This document shows, piece by piece, positions 1 to 8,449 of a stretch of DNA of 50,174 bases. Under the pieces are notes generated by a model that saw only the letters and a program-made list of their open reading frames with translations, was not told the origin of the DNA and did not search any database. The stretch covers positions 1 through 50,174 of the forward strand of contig NZ_VMNI01000019.1 in assembly GCF_007625205.1 (NCBI RefSeq), read 5' to 3'. Both the position numbers and the translations under genes were made by a program. The DNA is from Denitromonas ohlonensis (GTDB lineage Bacteria; Pseudomonadota; Gammaproteobacteria; Burkholderiales; Rhodocyclaceae). The stretch's first letter is position 1. Each line of letters begins with the position of its first letter.

Positions 1-1
1 C

Positions 2-547
2 AACACCGTGCACGGCGCGCGCCATGTGGTGCTGCGCCAGCTGGTTGAAGAAGTGGGCGAGAGCTGCAACATCACCGCCTTCTCGGGCAGCGAGGTCTTG
101 TATCTGGACCGCGTCGAAACCGCCGCGCCGCTGCGCTTCTATCTGCACCCCGGCTCACGCGTGCCGGCGCACTGCTCGGCCAGCGGCAAACTGTTTCTCG
201 CCCAGATGAGCCCGGCCCAGCGCCGCCGCCTGCTCGCCCATGTGCCGCTTGAGCGCTTCACCCCCAAGACGCTGACCACGCTCGACGCGCTCGACGAAGA
301 GATCGACACGGTCAAGCGCCAGGGCTACGCGCTGGACGACGAAGAATTTCTGCCTGGGCTGATCTGCGCCGCGGTGCTGGTGCCGCGCCAGAACGGCCGC
401 TCGAACATGGGCATCGCCATTCAGGCGCCGATCATGCGTCTGAGCCACGACAAGGTGCTCACGCTGCTGCCGGCGCTCAAGCGCGCCGCCAAGGCGCTGG
501 CCGATATCGAAACGCAGGCAGAGAACGAATTGCAGCACTCGGCCTGA
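2..547 (+). CDS. IclR-family transcriptional regulator, C-terminal part (5' end outside window)
   Basis: The frame is open from the first bases, so the start and the winged-helix DNA-binding domain lie upstream of the window. What remains is the IclR effector-binding (GAF-like) domain. Hallmarks are the ESCNIT segment, the EVLYLDRVE strand, SGKLFLA and the late [13 protein letters not shown] segment. The same landmarks occur in the complete IclR protein at 43862-44716 (ETCNLT, VLYVERV, SGKLFLA, DNEEFVRGM), which confirms the family. The gene runs co-directionally into cobS/cobT about 80 bp downstream and may regulate that cluster. The effector cannot be predicted. Family is certain; the link to the downstream genes is inference. 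Confidence 0.9.
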   Translation, partial: NTVHGARHVVLRQLVEEVGESCNITAFSGSEVLYLDRVETAAPLRFYLHPGSRVPAHCSASGKLFLAQMSPAQRRRLLAHVPLERFTPKTLTTLDALDEEIDTVKRQGYALDDEEFLPGLICAAVLVPRQNGRSNMGIAIQAPIMRLSHDKVLTLLPALKRAAKALADIETQAENELQHSA

Positions 548-627
548 ACGGGGGGAGGTCTCCTGTTCGGGTGAAAACCGACGCCGTGGGCAATGACCCG
601 CGGCGCGCAACCCGAATGGAGAAGCCC

Positions 628-1605
628 GTGACAGACAATGTGATCACCGCGCCGGACAAGCAAGTGTCCGTTCGCAGCGTGTTTGGAATTGATTCCGACC
701 TGATGGTGCCAGCGTTCAGCGAGCGCGACGACCATGTGCCGGAAATCGATGAAGCCTATCGTTTCAACCCTGATGTGACGCTGGCGATTCTGGCCGGCTT
801 CACGCGCGACCGCCGCGTCATGGTGCAAGGCCTGCACGGCACCGGCAAATCCACGCATATCGAACAGGTCGCCGCGCGGCTCAACTGGCCTTGCGTGCGG
901 GTGAACCTCGATGGACACATCAGCCGGCTTGATCTGGTCGGTAAGGACACCATCGTCGTGCGCGACGGCCTGCAGGTGACCGAGTTTCAGGAAGGCATCG
1001 TGCCCTGGGCGCTGCAACGCCCGGTGGCGATGATCTTTGACGAATACGACGCCGGCCGGCCCGACGTGATGTTTGTCATCCAGCGCATTCTGGAGCGCGA
1101 CGGCAAGTTCACCCTGCTCGACCAGAACCGCGTGATCCGCCCGCACCCGTACTTCCGCCTGTTTGCCACCTCCAACACGGTCGGCCTGGGCAATCTGTCG
1201 GGCATGTATCACGGCACGCAAGTGCTCAACCATGCGCAGATCGACCGCTGGAACATTGTCGCCACGCTCAACTACCTGCCGCATGACGAAGAAGTCGCCA
1301 TCGTGCTCGCCCGCGTGCCCGCCAAGAACTACGACAAGGGCCGCAAGCTGATCGCGCAGATGGTGCAGGTGGCCGACCTGACCCGCAAGGGCTTTGCCGC
1401 CGGCGATCTGTCCACGCTGATGTCGCCACGCACGGTGATCACCTGGGCCGAGAACTGCGAGATCTTCCGCAACCCGCCGCTGGCCTTCCGCCTGTCCTTC
1501 CTCAACAAGTGCGACGAAGCCGAGCGCCCCATCGTGGCCGAGTATTACCAGCGCTGCTTTGGTGAAGAGCTGGACGAGTCGTGGATGCGCGAGGCGCAAA
1601 GCTGA
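628..1605 (+). CDS. cobS: CobS-type AAA+ ATPase (aerobic cobaltochelatase subunit CobS)
   Basis: MoxR/CobS-group AAA+ ATPase. In the aerobic B12 pathway CobS and CobT form the ATP-driven motor that helps CobN insert cobalt into hydrogenobyrinate a,c-diamide. Visible motifs are Walker A (GLHGTGKST, about residues 68-76), a Walker B-type IFDEYD segment near residue 137, and the CobS-typical stretches [22 protein letters not shown] and NTVGLGN. The N-terminal [13 protein letters not shown] resembles classical CobS as I recall it. I chose GTG 628 because GGAGAAG lies just upstream and the length (325 aa) is close to known CobS; ATG 616 or GTG 571 would only add N-terminal residues. The stop overlaps the cobT start. 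No cobN or other cobalamin gene is visible, so the partner and substrate here are open. Confidence 0.9.
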   Translation: MTDNVITAPDKQVSVRSVFGIDSDLMVPAFSERDDHVPEIDEAYRFNPDVTLAILAGFTRDRRVMVQGLHGTGKSTHIEQVAARLNWPCVRVNLDGHISRLDLVGKDTIVVRDGLQVTEFQEGIVPWALQRPVAMIFDEYDAGRPDVMFVIQRILERDGKFTLLDQNRVIRPHPYFRLFATSNTVGLGNLSGMYHGTQVLNHAQIDRWNIVATLNYLPHDEEVAIVLARVPAKNYDKGRKLIAQMVQVADLTRKGFAAGDLSTLMSPRTVITWAENCEIFRNPPLAFRLSFLNKCDEAERPIVAEYYQRCFGEELDESWMREAQS

Positions 1606-3344
1606 TGCAGGCGAGTGCGCAGCAGCGCGCCAAGCGTCAGCAGAAGGTGGAGGAGCTTTGCGCCGCCACCCTGCGCGCGCTGACCGGCGATGCCCAACTG
1701 CACTACCGGGGCCGGCGCCTGCACCAGGGCGCGCGGCCGCTGCCCATGCATGCGCCGCATTTGCGCATCGACTCCGATCAGGACGCGTTCGAAGACTGCC
1801 GCGCCGCGGCCGACGGCATGGCCTTGCGGCTGCTGCATTCTGACCCGGAACTGCATCGCAGTCTGGCCCCGGCGGGTGGCGTGCAGCGGCTGGTGTTCGA
1901 GTGGCTGGAGCAGTTGCGCGTCGAAACCCATGTGCCGATCGACATGCCCGGCATGGCCGAAAACTTGCACCACCGCTTCGAAAACTGGTCGCGCACCTTC
2001 TACCGCGAGGGGCTGACCGAGGGGCGCTTCGGCATTTTGCTCTACACCGTGGCGCAGATGAGTTGGTCGCGCCTGATGGCCAAGCCGGTCATGCACGAGA
2101 CCGAGGACTACATCGAGGGCACGCGCGCGTCGCTGGTGAGCGCGCTCGGCACGCCGCTGGCCGGCATGCGCCGCCACCGCGACAACCAGGCCGAGTTCGC
2201 CAAGCACGCGCTGGAAGTGGCGCGGGTGGTCGACGAGACCATGCGCTCCGACATGGCCGACGTCGGTGGCGACGACGCCGAGCGCGACCCCGAGGAAGAA
2301 GACGAAGCCAAGAGCCGCTTCGCGCTGTTGCTCGACTTCGATCAGGACGAAGGCGATGGCAACAACATCGCCGCCGCGACCACCGGCGACAGCAAGGTGT
2401 TTGAAGACGCCAAACAGGCCTACCACGTGTACACCACGCGCTTCGACACCGAGGTGCCCGCCGGCACGCTGGTGCGCAAAGCCCTGCTGCGCGAGTACCG
2501 CGAGCGTGTCGACAAGCGCATCACCGAGCAAGGCATCAACCTGCCGCGCCTGGCGCGCATGCTCGGCGCCATCCTGGCCCGACCGCAGCGCGATGGCTGG
2601 CTGTTTGGTCAGGAGGAGGGGCGCATTGACGGCGCCCGTCTGTCGCAGCTCATCAGTTCGCCGGCTGAGCGGCGTCTGTTCCGGCAAGACCAGTACAAGC
2701 CCTCGGCCGACTGTGTGGTCACGTTTCTGGTCGATTGCTCCGGCTCGATGAAGACCCATTCCGAACCGGTGGCGATGATGGTCGACCTGCTGATTCGCGC
2801 GCTTGAGATGGTCGGCGTCACCACCGAGATGCTCGGCTTCACCACTGGCGGCTGGAACGGCGGCCGGGCGGTCAAGGAGTGGATGGCGCACGGCAAGCCG
2901 GCGCATCCGGGCCGGCTCAACGAAGTCACCCACATGGTGTTCAAAGAGGCCGACCGTAACTGGCGCCGCGCGCGCATCGACATGATGGCCTTGCTCAAGC
3001 CTGACCTGTTTCGCGAAGGCATCGACGGCGAGGCGGTGGACTGGGCCTGCAATCGCCTGCTCGCGCGCAGCGAGGAGCGCCGCATCCTGATCGTGATCTC
3101 GGACGGCTGCCCCGCCGACAGCGCCACCGGCCGTGCCAACGACGAGTTCTACCTCGACAACCACCTCAAGGAAGTGGTCGCGCGGCGCGAGGCGCAAGGC
3201 GCGGTGGAGATCCTCGGCCTTGGCGTCGGCCTCGACCTGAGCCCCTTCTACCGCCGCTGCCTGGCCACCGACATGAGTCAGGCGCTCGACAACGAACTGT
3301 TTTACGACATCGTCCAGCTGATCGGCGGACGCCACCGGCGCTGA
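1605..3344 (+). CDS. cobT: CobT-like VWA-domain protein (cobaltochelatase subunit CobT family)
   Basis: Partner of CobS-type ATPases, 579 aa. The N-terminal half is the CobT-specific region. An acidic linker lies near residues 222-255 (GGDDAERDPEEEDEAK). The C-terminal third is a von Willebrand A domain whose MIDAS signature DCSGSMK (about residue 376, DxSxS) coordinates a divalent metal and binds a client protein. The ATG at 1605 overlaps the cobS stop as TGATG, so translation is probably coupled; an in-frame GTG at 1581 is less likely. The C-terminal segment GVGLDLSPFYRR differs from the GIGHDVTRYYRR form I remember for B12-pathway CobT. With no cobN nearby, this suggests a CobT-like paralogue with another client. 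Family is firm; client unknown. Confidence 0.85.
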   Translation: MQASAQQRAKRQQKVEELCAATLRALTGDAQLHYRGRRLHQGARPLPMHAPHLRIDSDQDAFEDCRAAADGMALRLLHSDPELHRSLAPAGGVQRLVFEWLEQLRVETHVPIDMPGMAENLHHRFENWSRTFYREGLTEGRFGILLYTVAQMSWSRLMAKPVMHETEDYIEGTRASLVSALGTPLAGMRRHRDNQAEFAKHALEVARVVDETMRSDMADVGGDDAERDPEEEDEAKSRFALLLDFDQDEGDGNNIAAATTGDSKVFEDAKQAYHVYTTRFDTEVPAGTLVRKALLREYRERVDKRITEQGINLPRLARMLGAILARPQRDGWLFGQEEGRIDGARLSQLISSPAERRLFRQDQYKPSADCVVTFLVDCSGSMKTHSEPVAMMVDLLIRALEMVGVTTEMLGFTTGGWNGGRAVKEWMAHGKPAHPGRLNEVTHMVFKEADRNWRRARIDMMALLKPDLFREGIDGEAVDWACNRLLARSEERRILIVISDGCPADSATGRANDEFYLDNHLKEVVARREAQGAVEILGLGVGLDLSPFYRRCLATDMSQALDNELFYDIVQLIGGRHRR

Positions 3345-3373
3345 TGCCGGCCTCAATACGGACGAAAAGCCCC

Positions 3374-3748
3374 ATGCCAAACCCCGTGATCAGTTTTGCC
3401 GAGAGCGACGCCGAATGCGTTGACAGCCGACTGGCTGACTTGCCCAATCGCGTGCTTGAAGGCGACCCGCAGCATCGCAACCAACTGCACTACCAAAGCG
3501 CCGACGGTGCACTCATTGCTGGCACCTGGACCAGTACCCCCGGCCGCTGGCACGCCTTCACCGATCGCGACGAGTTCTGCGTCATCCTCGCCGGCCACTG
3601 CCGCCTGATCGCCGACGACGGCACCGCCAAGACCTTCATGGCCGGTGACGCCTTCATGATCCCGAATGGCTTTCGCGGCTACTGGGACGTGATCGAAACC
3701 ACCACCAAACACTACGTCATCCGCAGCTACACCCCCACCGAGGACTAA
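3374..3748 (+). CDS. Small cupin protein (Cupin_3/DUF861-like, COG3450 type)
   Basis: Single-domain beta-barrel cupin of 124 aa. The core runs GTWTSTPGRWHAF, then DEFCVILAGHCRLIADDG, then AGDAFMIPNGFRGYWDV, the pattern of the COG3450/ureidoglycine-aminohydrolase-like cupins. Such proteins bind metal or small ligands, but I cannot assign a reaction. ATG 3374 is used because conserved sequence begins there. An upstream in-frame ATG at 3344 overlaps the cobT stop (TGATG) and could be the real, coupled start, adding ten residues. It sits between cobT and the Lin0512 pair in the same probable operon, four bases from the next start, so it presumably acts in the same process. Confidence 0.8.
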   Translation: MPNPVISFAESDAECVDSRLADLPNRVLEGDPQHRNQLHYQSADGALIAGTWTSTPGRWHAFTDRDEFCVILAGHCRLIADDGTAKTFMAGDAFMIPNGFRGYWDVIETTTKHYVIRSYTPTED

Positions 3749-3751
3749 ATC

Positions 3752-4105
3752 ATGGCCCTGAAAAAAATGGTGGTGCAGTTCGGCATGGGGACCTCGATCC
3801 GCAGCCGCAACTACACTCAGGCCGGCGCACGCGCGATCCGCGACGCGCTCTGGCATCACTCGCTCAACGTCGCCGATGCCTTCGGCTTCCCCCGTACCGC
3901 GATGGTCATCGACGCCGTCGTTGCCGTGCAGCGCCCCGATCTGGTCGACGAAGCCGAGCTGATCAAGGTGTTTCCGTACGGGCAGGTCACGGTTCGCGTG
4001 ATCGAAGGCGGGCTCGACGTACCCAAGCCCAGCGGCGACAGTATCAGCGTCATCGCCAACGCCGCCATCACCGTTTCCTTCGACATGGAGGCCGCCCATG
4101 ACTGA
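3752..4105 (+). CDS. Lin0512-family protein, divergent paralogue
   Basis: Protein of 117 aa in the Lin0512 family (TIGR02058/PF09585), for which I know no established function. The family hallmark near the N-terminus is GxGxDxHG followed by a helix rich in A and R. Here the motif is degenerate (GMGTSIRS), but the next helix (YTQAGARAIRDALWHHS) and the C-terminal VIANAAITVSFD strand align with the neighbouring copy. It starts four bases after the cupin gene and overlaps the next gene by eight bases. Tandem unequal copies suggest a hetero-oligomer in which this subunit has lost the conserved site. That role is inference. Confidence 0.75.
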   Translation: MALKKMVVQFGMGTSIRSRNYTQAGARAIRDALWHHSLNVADAFGFPRTAMVIDAVVAVQRPDLVDEAELIKVFPYGQVTVRVIEGGLDVPKPSGDSISVIANAAITVSFDMEAAHD

Positions 4106-4469
4106 AAAACGCATCATCCTCGAAATGGGCACCGGCAACGACCTCTACGGCGAGGACTACACCAAGGCCGCCTGCCGCGCCGTGCAGGACGCGCTGCACC
4201 ACTCGTCCATCCTGCTGTTTCGCAGCCTGGACATCGACCACCGCGACATGCGCGTGCAAGTCACCATCGGCGTGCAAGAGCCCGACAAGGTCGACACCGA
4301 TGCGGTCGCCGACACCCTGCCGCGCGGCTACGCTGAAGTGAAGGCGGTGAAGGGCGGGTTGAACGTGCACGACCCCGAGCAGGGCACCACCCACATCATC
4401 GCCACGGCAGCCGTTGAAGCTTTCGTGCCGCTCACCGCGGGCGCCTGGCGCTTGAGCGAAGGCGTGTGA
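4098..4469 (+). CDS. Lin0512-family protein, motif-bearing paralogue
   Basis: Protein of 123 aa, second Lin0512-family member. It keeps the N-terminal motif almost intact as GTGNDLYG (family GxGxDxHG, with Y for H), followed by YTKAACRAVQDALHHSS and a C-terminal IIATAAVEAFVPL strand. It overlaps the upstream paralogue by eight bases, which implies translational coupling and matched production. It is the last gene of the CobS-CobT-cupin-Lin0512 set and is followed by a strong hairpin terminator. Biochemical function is unknown; the context points to assembly or metal-related work with CobS/CobT, but this is inference. Confidence 0.78.
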   Translation: MTEKRIILEMGTGNDLYGEDYTKAACRAVQDALHHSSILLFRSLDIDHRDMRVQVTIGVQEPDKVDTDAVADTLPRGYAEVKAVKGGLNVHDPEQGTTHIIATAAVEAFVPLTAGAWRLSEGV

Positions 4470-4513
4470 TGACGTGACGCTCGCCGACACGGTGTGGGCG
4501 GCAACAAAAGGGC

Positions 4514-4560
4514 AGGGCGTATCGCTGGTGAAGTGGCCCGGCGATACGCCCTTTCTGTTT
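4514..4560 (+). terminator. Rho-independent-type terminator after the Lin0512 genes
   Basis: Perfect 12-bp inverted repeat (AGGGCGTATCGC at 4514-4525 and GCGATACGCCCT at 4541-4552) with a 15-base loop, followed by a T-rich tail (TTCTGTTTG). It lies about 45 bp after the last gene of the cobS-Lin0512 set and marks its end. Confidence 0.75.
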
Positions 4561-4634
4561 GTCTCTTGCGCGACCGTGCTCGCCCGACCGCGTCAGCATG
4601 CGGCCGGCTACGCTGAACGACGCAGCCCGCGTCG

Positions 4635-4715
4635 GGTGGAAAAGCGCAGCGCCTTCCACCGCATGCGGTGATCGGAGTGGAGGCATTCGGCGGATGATGC
4701 TTCGCTGATCCGCCC
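4635..4715. repeat. Interspersed intergenic repeat, two hairpin modules (also at 24110-24188)
   Basis: Two short palindromic modules: 4635-4660 (GGTGGAA, then AAGCGCAGCGCC, then TTCCACC) and 4689-4715 (GGCGGAT, then a centre containing GCTTCGCT, then ATCCGCC). Closely related modules occur in the same order at 24110-24136 and 24162-24188, next to the RAYT gene. They look like members of a mosaic REP/BIME-type family in this genome. Confidence 0.5.
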
Positions 4716-4719
4716 TGCA

Positions 4720-5253
4720 TCAGCGGGTGCGGAGGCTCATGGATAGGTCGAAGGTCGAGTGGTCAGTCGACGTTCAGGGTCGAGATAACGTTCTACTTGG
4801 GTCGAGTGTGTCGGCAAACACCTCGTCCGGTGTTGGCGAGGTGGCATCCGGTAGGCGGCGTTTGGCCGGAATCGGCTTTGGCAGATGTGGGTGAAGCGAG
4901 TGGGCGTCGGTGCCTTTCTTGACGCGGTGCTGTTGTGCGATGCACAATGCGGCGATGAACGTAGTCGCCGCGCGCCGCTCAATTGCACTGCAATGCATCC
5001 GCCTCCGTGGCTTTGCCGTGCATGGGGCTCAGCCTGTCAACTATCGTGGCGCCGCCTTGCCGCGTGGCTACTTCTGCGCTGTAACACCTCCTTGATCCAC
5101 GTCTGACGCCGTTTGACCTGAAGGCTTGTGCTGCCATCGCGTCGATGACGCTGGCACGCAGCTGATTGGCCGTTTTCGCTCGTCGTACCGACGGGCGTCG
5201 TGTGTTCTCCATTTTCTTGTTACTCGGCCATCGCGGTCGACAGACCTATAACT
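4720..5253. other. Long non-coding spacer with two short palindromes, upstream of the SulP gene
   Basis: I see no convincing gene here; the open frames are short and unlike any family I know. Two palindromes stand out: TTGTGC-GAT-GCACAA at 4933-4947 and ATTGCA-C-TGCAAT at 4982-4994. They may be operator sites or remnants of an earlier promoter. The last 150 bp should contain the promoter of the SulP-USP pair, but I cannot identify -35/-10 elements with confidence. Confidence 0.4.
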
Positions 5254-6735
5254 ATGTCCCTACACAGACTCCAGCAGGACTGGCTTTCGAACGTCCGCAA
5301 CGATCTGCTCGCAGGTCTTGTGGTCGCGCTGGCCTTGATTCCCGAGGCGATTGCCTTTTCCATCATTGCGGGCGTGGACCCCAAGGTGGGTTTGTACGCC
5401 TCGTTCTCGATCGCCACGCTGACCGCCTTCTTCGGCGGCCGGCCGGGCATGATCTCGGCGGCCACCGGCGCGATGGCGCTGGTCATCGTGACCCTGGTGA
5501 AAACGCATGGTCTCGACTATCTGCTGGCCGCGACGGTGTTGACCGGGGTGCTGCAGATCTTCGCCGGCTGGCTCAAGCTGGGCCAGCTGATGCGATTCGT
5601 GTCGCGCTCGGTGGTCACCGGCTTCGTCAATGCGCTGGCGATCCTGATCTTCATGGCGCAGTTGCCGGAGCTGATCGACGTGACCTGGCATGTCTATGCC
5701 ATGACGGCGGCCGGCCTGGCGATCATCTATGGCTTCCCGTACATCACCCGCGCGGTGCCCTCGCCGCTGGTGACCATTGTGTCGCTCACCGCGCTGTCGA
5801 TCGCGCTGGGTCTTGATATCCGCACGGTGGGCGACATGGGCGAGCTGCCCGACAGCCTGCCGTCCTTCCTGATGCCGAACGTGCCGTTCAACCTCGAAAC
5901 GCTGCAGATCATCCTGCCGTACTCACTGACGCTGATGGTGGTCGGCCTGCTCGAATCGCTGATGACGGCGACCATCGTCGATGACCTGACCGACACCAAG
6001 AGCGACAAGAGCCGCGAGTGCGTCGGCCAGGGCGTGGCCAACATCGCGACCGGTTTCATCGGCGGCATGGCGGGCTGCGCGATGATCGGTCAGTCGGTGA
6101 TTAACGTGAAATCGGGCGGCCGTGGCCGGCTGTCGACGCTGGTGGCCGGGGTCGTGCTGCTGATCCTGGTGGTCTTCCTGGGCGACTGGGTCAAGCAGAT
6201 TCCGATGGCGGCCCTGGTGGCGGTGATGATCATGGTGTCGATCGGCACCTTCAACTGGGGCTCCATCACCAGCCTGCGTGAACACCCGAAGAGCTCTTCG
6301 GTGGTGATGTTTGCCACAGTGGTGGTGACCGTGGCGACCCACGATCTGGCCAAGGGCGTGCTGACCGGCGTGCTGCTGTCGGGCTTCTTCTTTGCCCACA
6401 AGGTCGGGCAGATCCTGCGCATCGGCTCGCGCACCGAGGACGATGGCCGCAGCCGTAGCTACCAGGTCAGTGGTCAGGTGTTCTTTGCTTCGGCAGAACG
6501 CTTCGCCAACGCCTTCGACTACAAGGAAGTGCTCGACACCGTGCGCATCGATGTGAGCCGCGCCCACTTCTGGGACATCACAGCGATCAGCGCGCTGGAC
6601 AAGGTGGTACTCAAGTTCCGCCGCGAAGGCACCGAGGTCGAGGTCATCGGCCTGAATGAAGCGAGCGCCACCATGGTGGACAAGTTTGCCGTGCATGACA
6701 AAGACGGCGCCGACGACGTGCTGCTGGGCCACTGA
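5254..6735 (+). CDS. SulP-family anion transporter with C-terminal STAS domain
   Basis: Inner-membrane transporter of 493 aa. The N-terminal region ([36 protein letters not shown]) is the classic SulP entry segment, followed by many hydrophobic helices up to about residue 400. A cytoplasmic STAS domain (about 415-490; [31 protein letters not shown]) ends the protein. SulP members carry sulfate, bicarbonate or dicarboxylates, and the substrate cannot be read from sequence. ATG 5254 begins the conserved N-terminus ([18 protein letters not shown]); the upstream in-frame extension looks non-coding. A universal stress protein gene follows after 11 bp, so the two are probably co-transcribed, a common pairing that suggests regulation of the transporter by the USP. 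Confidence 0.9.
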   Translation: MSLHRLQQDWLSNVRNDLLAGLVVALALIPEAIAFSIIAGVDPKVGLYASFSIATLTAFFGGRPGMISAATGAMALVIVTLVKTHGLDYLLAATVLTGVLQIFAGWLKLGQLMRFVSRSVVTGFVNALAILIFMAQLPELIDVTWHVYAMTAAGLAIIYGFPYITRAVPSPLVTIVSLTALSIALGLDIRTVGDMGELPDSLPSFLMPNVPFNLETLQIILPYSLTLMVVGLLESLMTATIVDDLTDTKSDKSRECVGQGVANIATGFIGGMAGCAMIGQSVINVKSGGRGRLSTLVAGVVLLILVVFLGDWVKQIPMAALVAVMIMVSIGTFNWGSITSLREHPKSSSVVMFATVVVTVATHDLAKGVLTGVLLSGFFFAHKVGQILRIGSRTEDDGRSRSYQVSGQVFFASAERFANAFDYKEVLDTVRIDVSRAHFWDITAISALDKVVLKFRREGTEVEVIGLNEASATMVDKFAVHDKDGADDVLLGH

Positions 6736-6746
6736 GGAGAATGCAC

Positions 6747-7610
6747 ATGAATATCGATCGCAAGATTCTCGCCTGCGTGGATACCACGCCGATGGCCGAG
6801 GTGGTGACCGACTACGCGACCTGGGCGGCTCGCCGCCTCGATGCGCCGGTGGAGCTGCTGCATGTGCTCGAGCGGCATGTCGAGTTGTCCGACAATCAGG
6901 ACCACAGCGGCGCCATTGGCCTCGACGCCCAGGAGAAGCTGATGGACCGGCTGACCCAGGAGGATGCCGAGCGCACCCGCAGCGCGCGCGAGCAAGGCCG
7001 CGTGTTGCTCTCCGGCCTGCGCGAACGCGCCGAGCAAGGTGGCGCGACGACCGTCGACAGCCGCCTGCGCCATGGCGACATCGAAGAGACCCTGGCCGAG
7101 CAGCAAGAAGGCAGCCGGCTGCTGATCATTGGTCGCAACGGGCACCCCAAACGCGATGCCAAGACCGGCCTGGGTCAGCACCTGGAGTGGGTGGTGCGCT
7201 CTGCCACCCGGCCGGTCCTGGTGGTGACCGAAGCCTATCGGGAGCCGAAGTCGGTGCTGTTTGCCTTTGATGGCAGCAGCGTGACCCGCAAGGGCGTCGA
7301 CATGCTGGCTGGCAGCCCGCTGCTGCGCGGCCTCAAGCTGCAATTGCTGACCGCCGGTGAGCCCGGCGCGGCCGAGCAGAAGTCGCTGGATGCCGCGGTC
7401 GCCAGCCTGGTCGCCGCCGGCATCGACGCCACCGCCAGCACCCGCGCCGGCAGCCCGAAAGAGGTCGTCGCCGACGCGCTGGCCACCGGCGGCTTCGACA
7501 TGCTGGTGATGGGCGCCTACAGTCACTCCCCGCTGCGCAGCCTGTTGTTTGGCAGCAAGACCACCGACATGCTCACCTCGACCTGCGTGCCCACCTTGTT
7601 GCTGCGCTGA
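6747..7610 (+). CDS. Tandem-domain universal stress protein (UspA family)
   Basis: Cytoplasmic protein of 287 aa with two Usp domains. The first (residues 1-155) begins DRKILACVDTTPMAEVV and ends with the nucleotide-loop-like segment IGRNGHPKRD. The second (about 165-285) begins SVLFAFDGSSVTRKG and ends VMGAYSHSPLRSLLFGSKTTDML, a G-x2-G-x9-G-type ATP-binding end. ATG 6747 is preferred over ATG 6741 because GAGGAGA lies six bases upstream of it. It directly follows the SulP gene and precedes a perfect terminator, so the pair forms a two-gene operon. It probably modulates transporter activity or a stress response; no enzymatic role is implied. Confidence 0.9.
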   Translation: MNIDRKILACVDTTPMAEVVTDYATWAARRLDAPVELLHVLERHVELSDNQDHSGAIGLDAQEKLMDRLTQEDAERTRSAREQGRVLLSGLRERAEQGGATTVDSRLRHGDIEETLAEQQEGSRLLIIGRNGHPKRDAKTGLGQHLEWVVRSATRPVLVVTEAYREPKSVLFAFDGSSVTRKGVDMLAGSPLLRGLKLQLLTAGEPGAAEQKSLDAAVASLVAAGIDATASTRAGSPKEVVADALATGGFDMLVMGAYSHSPLRSLLFGSKTTDMLTSTCVPTLLLR

Positions 7611-7647
7611 CCGGCGCGGCCGGGTGGCCTGTTGCTGGCTCAATCAA

Positions 7648-7679
7648 GAAAGGCGCCGATGGCGCCTTTCTGCTTTTTT
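7648..7679 (+). terminator. Rho-independent terminator after the SulP-USP operon
   Basis: Perfect 10-bp stem (GAAAGGCGCC and GGCGCCTTTC) with a GAT loop, followed by TGCTTTTTTG. It separates the plus-strand operon from the convergent racemase gene ending at 7697. Confidence 0.92.
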
Positions 7680-7696
7680 GGGCGTGATGCGGGTAC

Positions 7697-8413
7697 TCAG
7701 GCGCGGGTGCGCTGCACCGTGGCGGCGATCATGCGGGTGAGGCTGGTGAGGTCGAATACGGGCAGACCGAAACGGCGGTGGAGCTCGGGGGCAAAGTGCG
7801 ACAGGTCGGTGCATTCGAGCACGAGTGCGCCGATGTCGGGGGTGTCGGCGAGCAGGCGTTCGACGACGCCGCCGAGTTCGGCGGAGAAGACATCCATGTC
7901 CAGGTCGTTGCGTTTGCCGTGGAGGATGACGTCGGCGAACTGCGGCTGAAGCTGCATGCCCGCGATGGCGATGGGCTCGTCGGCGATGCCGGCGCCGCGC
8001 AGGTGGTCGGGGCTGAGGGCCTCGCTGTTGGCGACGACCACGCCGACCTTTTTGTGGCTGCCGAGCATGCGTGAGACGAGCGGCACCTGGAGCAGGCTGG
8101 ACATGAAGACGGGCACGCTCACGGCGTCGGCGATTCGCATCTGATGCAGCGCGAGAAAGCCGCAGCTACCGGTGATGGCGCGCACGCCTTCGCGTTCGAG
8201 CTGACGGGCGGCATCGATGAAGGGCGCGAGCAGGGCCGGATCGCGCTCACGGATGAGGCGGTCGACGGTGGCGCCCCTGACGGTGTGGTAAAGCACCGGG
8301 AAGTCGAAGCTCGCCGCGTATTTGATGTGCCCTTCGGGTTTGGGAAAGAAGGACTCCAGCGAGATCACGCCGAGCGGGATGCCGTAGGTGTTGAAGCCGC
8401 CTTGAAGAATCAT
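7697..8413 (-). CDS. Aspartate/glutamate racemase-family protein
   Basis: Protein of 238 aa of the Asp/Glu/hydantoin racemase superfamily, which uses two cysteines for proton transfer. Both candidate catalytic cysteines are present: SCG in ITGSCGFLALHQ (about residue 84) and ECT in VLECTDLSHFAPEL (about residue 200). It is the last gene of the minus-strand operon, 36 bp after the FAD dehydrogenase gene. With the dehydrogenase, RidA and the solute transporter it probably interconverts stereoisomers of an imported amino or hydroxy acid so the dehydrogenase can act. The exact substrate is unknown. Confidence 0.85.
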   Translation of the reverse strand: MILQGGFNTYGIPLGVISLESFFPKPEGHIKYAASFDFPVLYHTVRGATVDRLIRERDPALLAPFIDAARQLEREGVRAITGSCGFLALHQMRIADAVSVPVFMSSLLQVPLVSRMLGSHKKVGVVVANSEALSPDHLRGAGIADEPIAIAGMQLQPQFADVILHGKRNDLDMDVFSAELGGVVERLLADTPDIGALVLECTDLSHFAPELHRRFGLPVFDLTSLTRMIAATVQRTRA

Positions 8414-8449
8414 GAGGGATCGCTCTGGTGAGATGAAGGCTGTGTTGGC

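Noticed and set aside
1545-3380. Open frame of 611 codons on the minus strand opposite cobT
   Set aside because: Antisense shadow of a well-recognised VWA protein; same low-complexity composition.
5084-5098. GTAACACCTCCTTG, resembling the 3' end of 16S rRNA
   Set aside because: Only a short match to the anti-Shine-Dalgarno region; no upstream rRNA sequence is present.
4490-5250. Possible pseudogene or tRNA in the long spacer
   Set aside because: No cloverleaf, no frame with recognisable protein segments on either strand; only hairpins and palindromes are visible.
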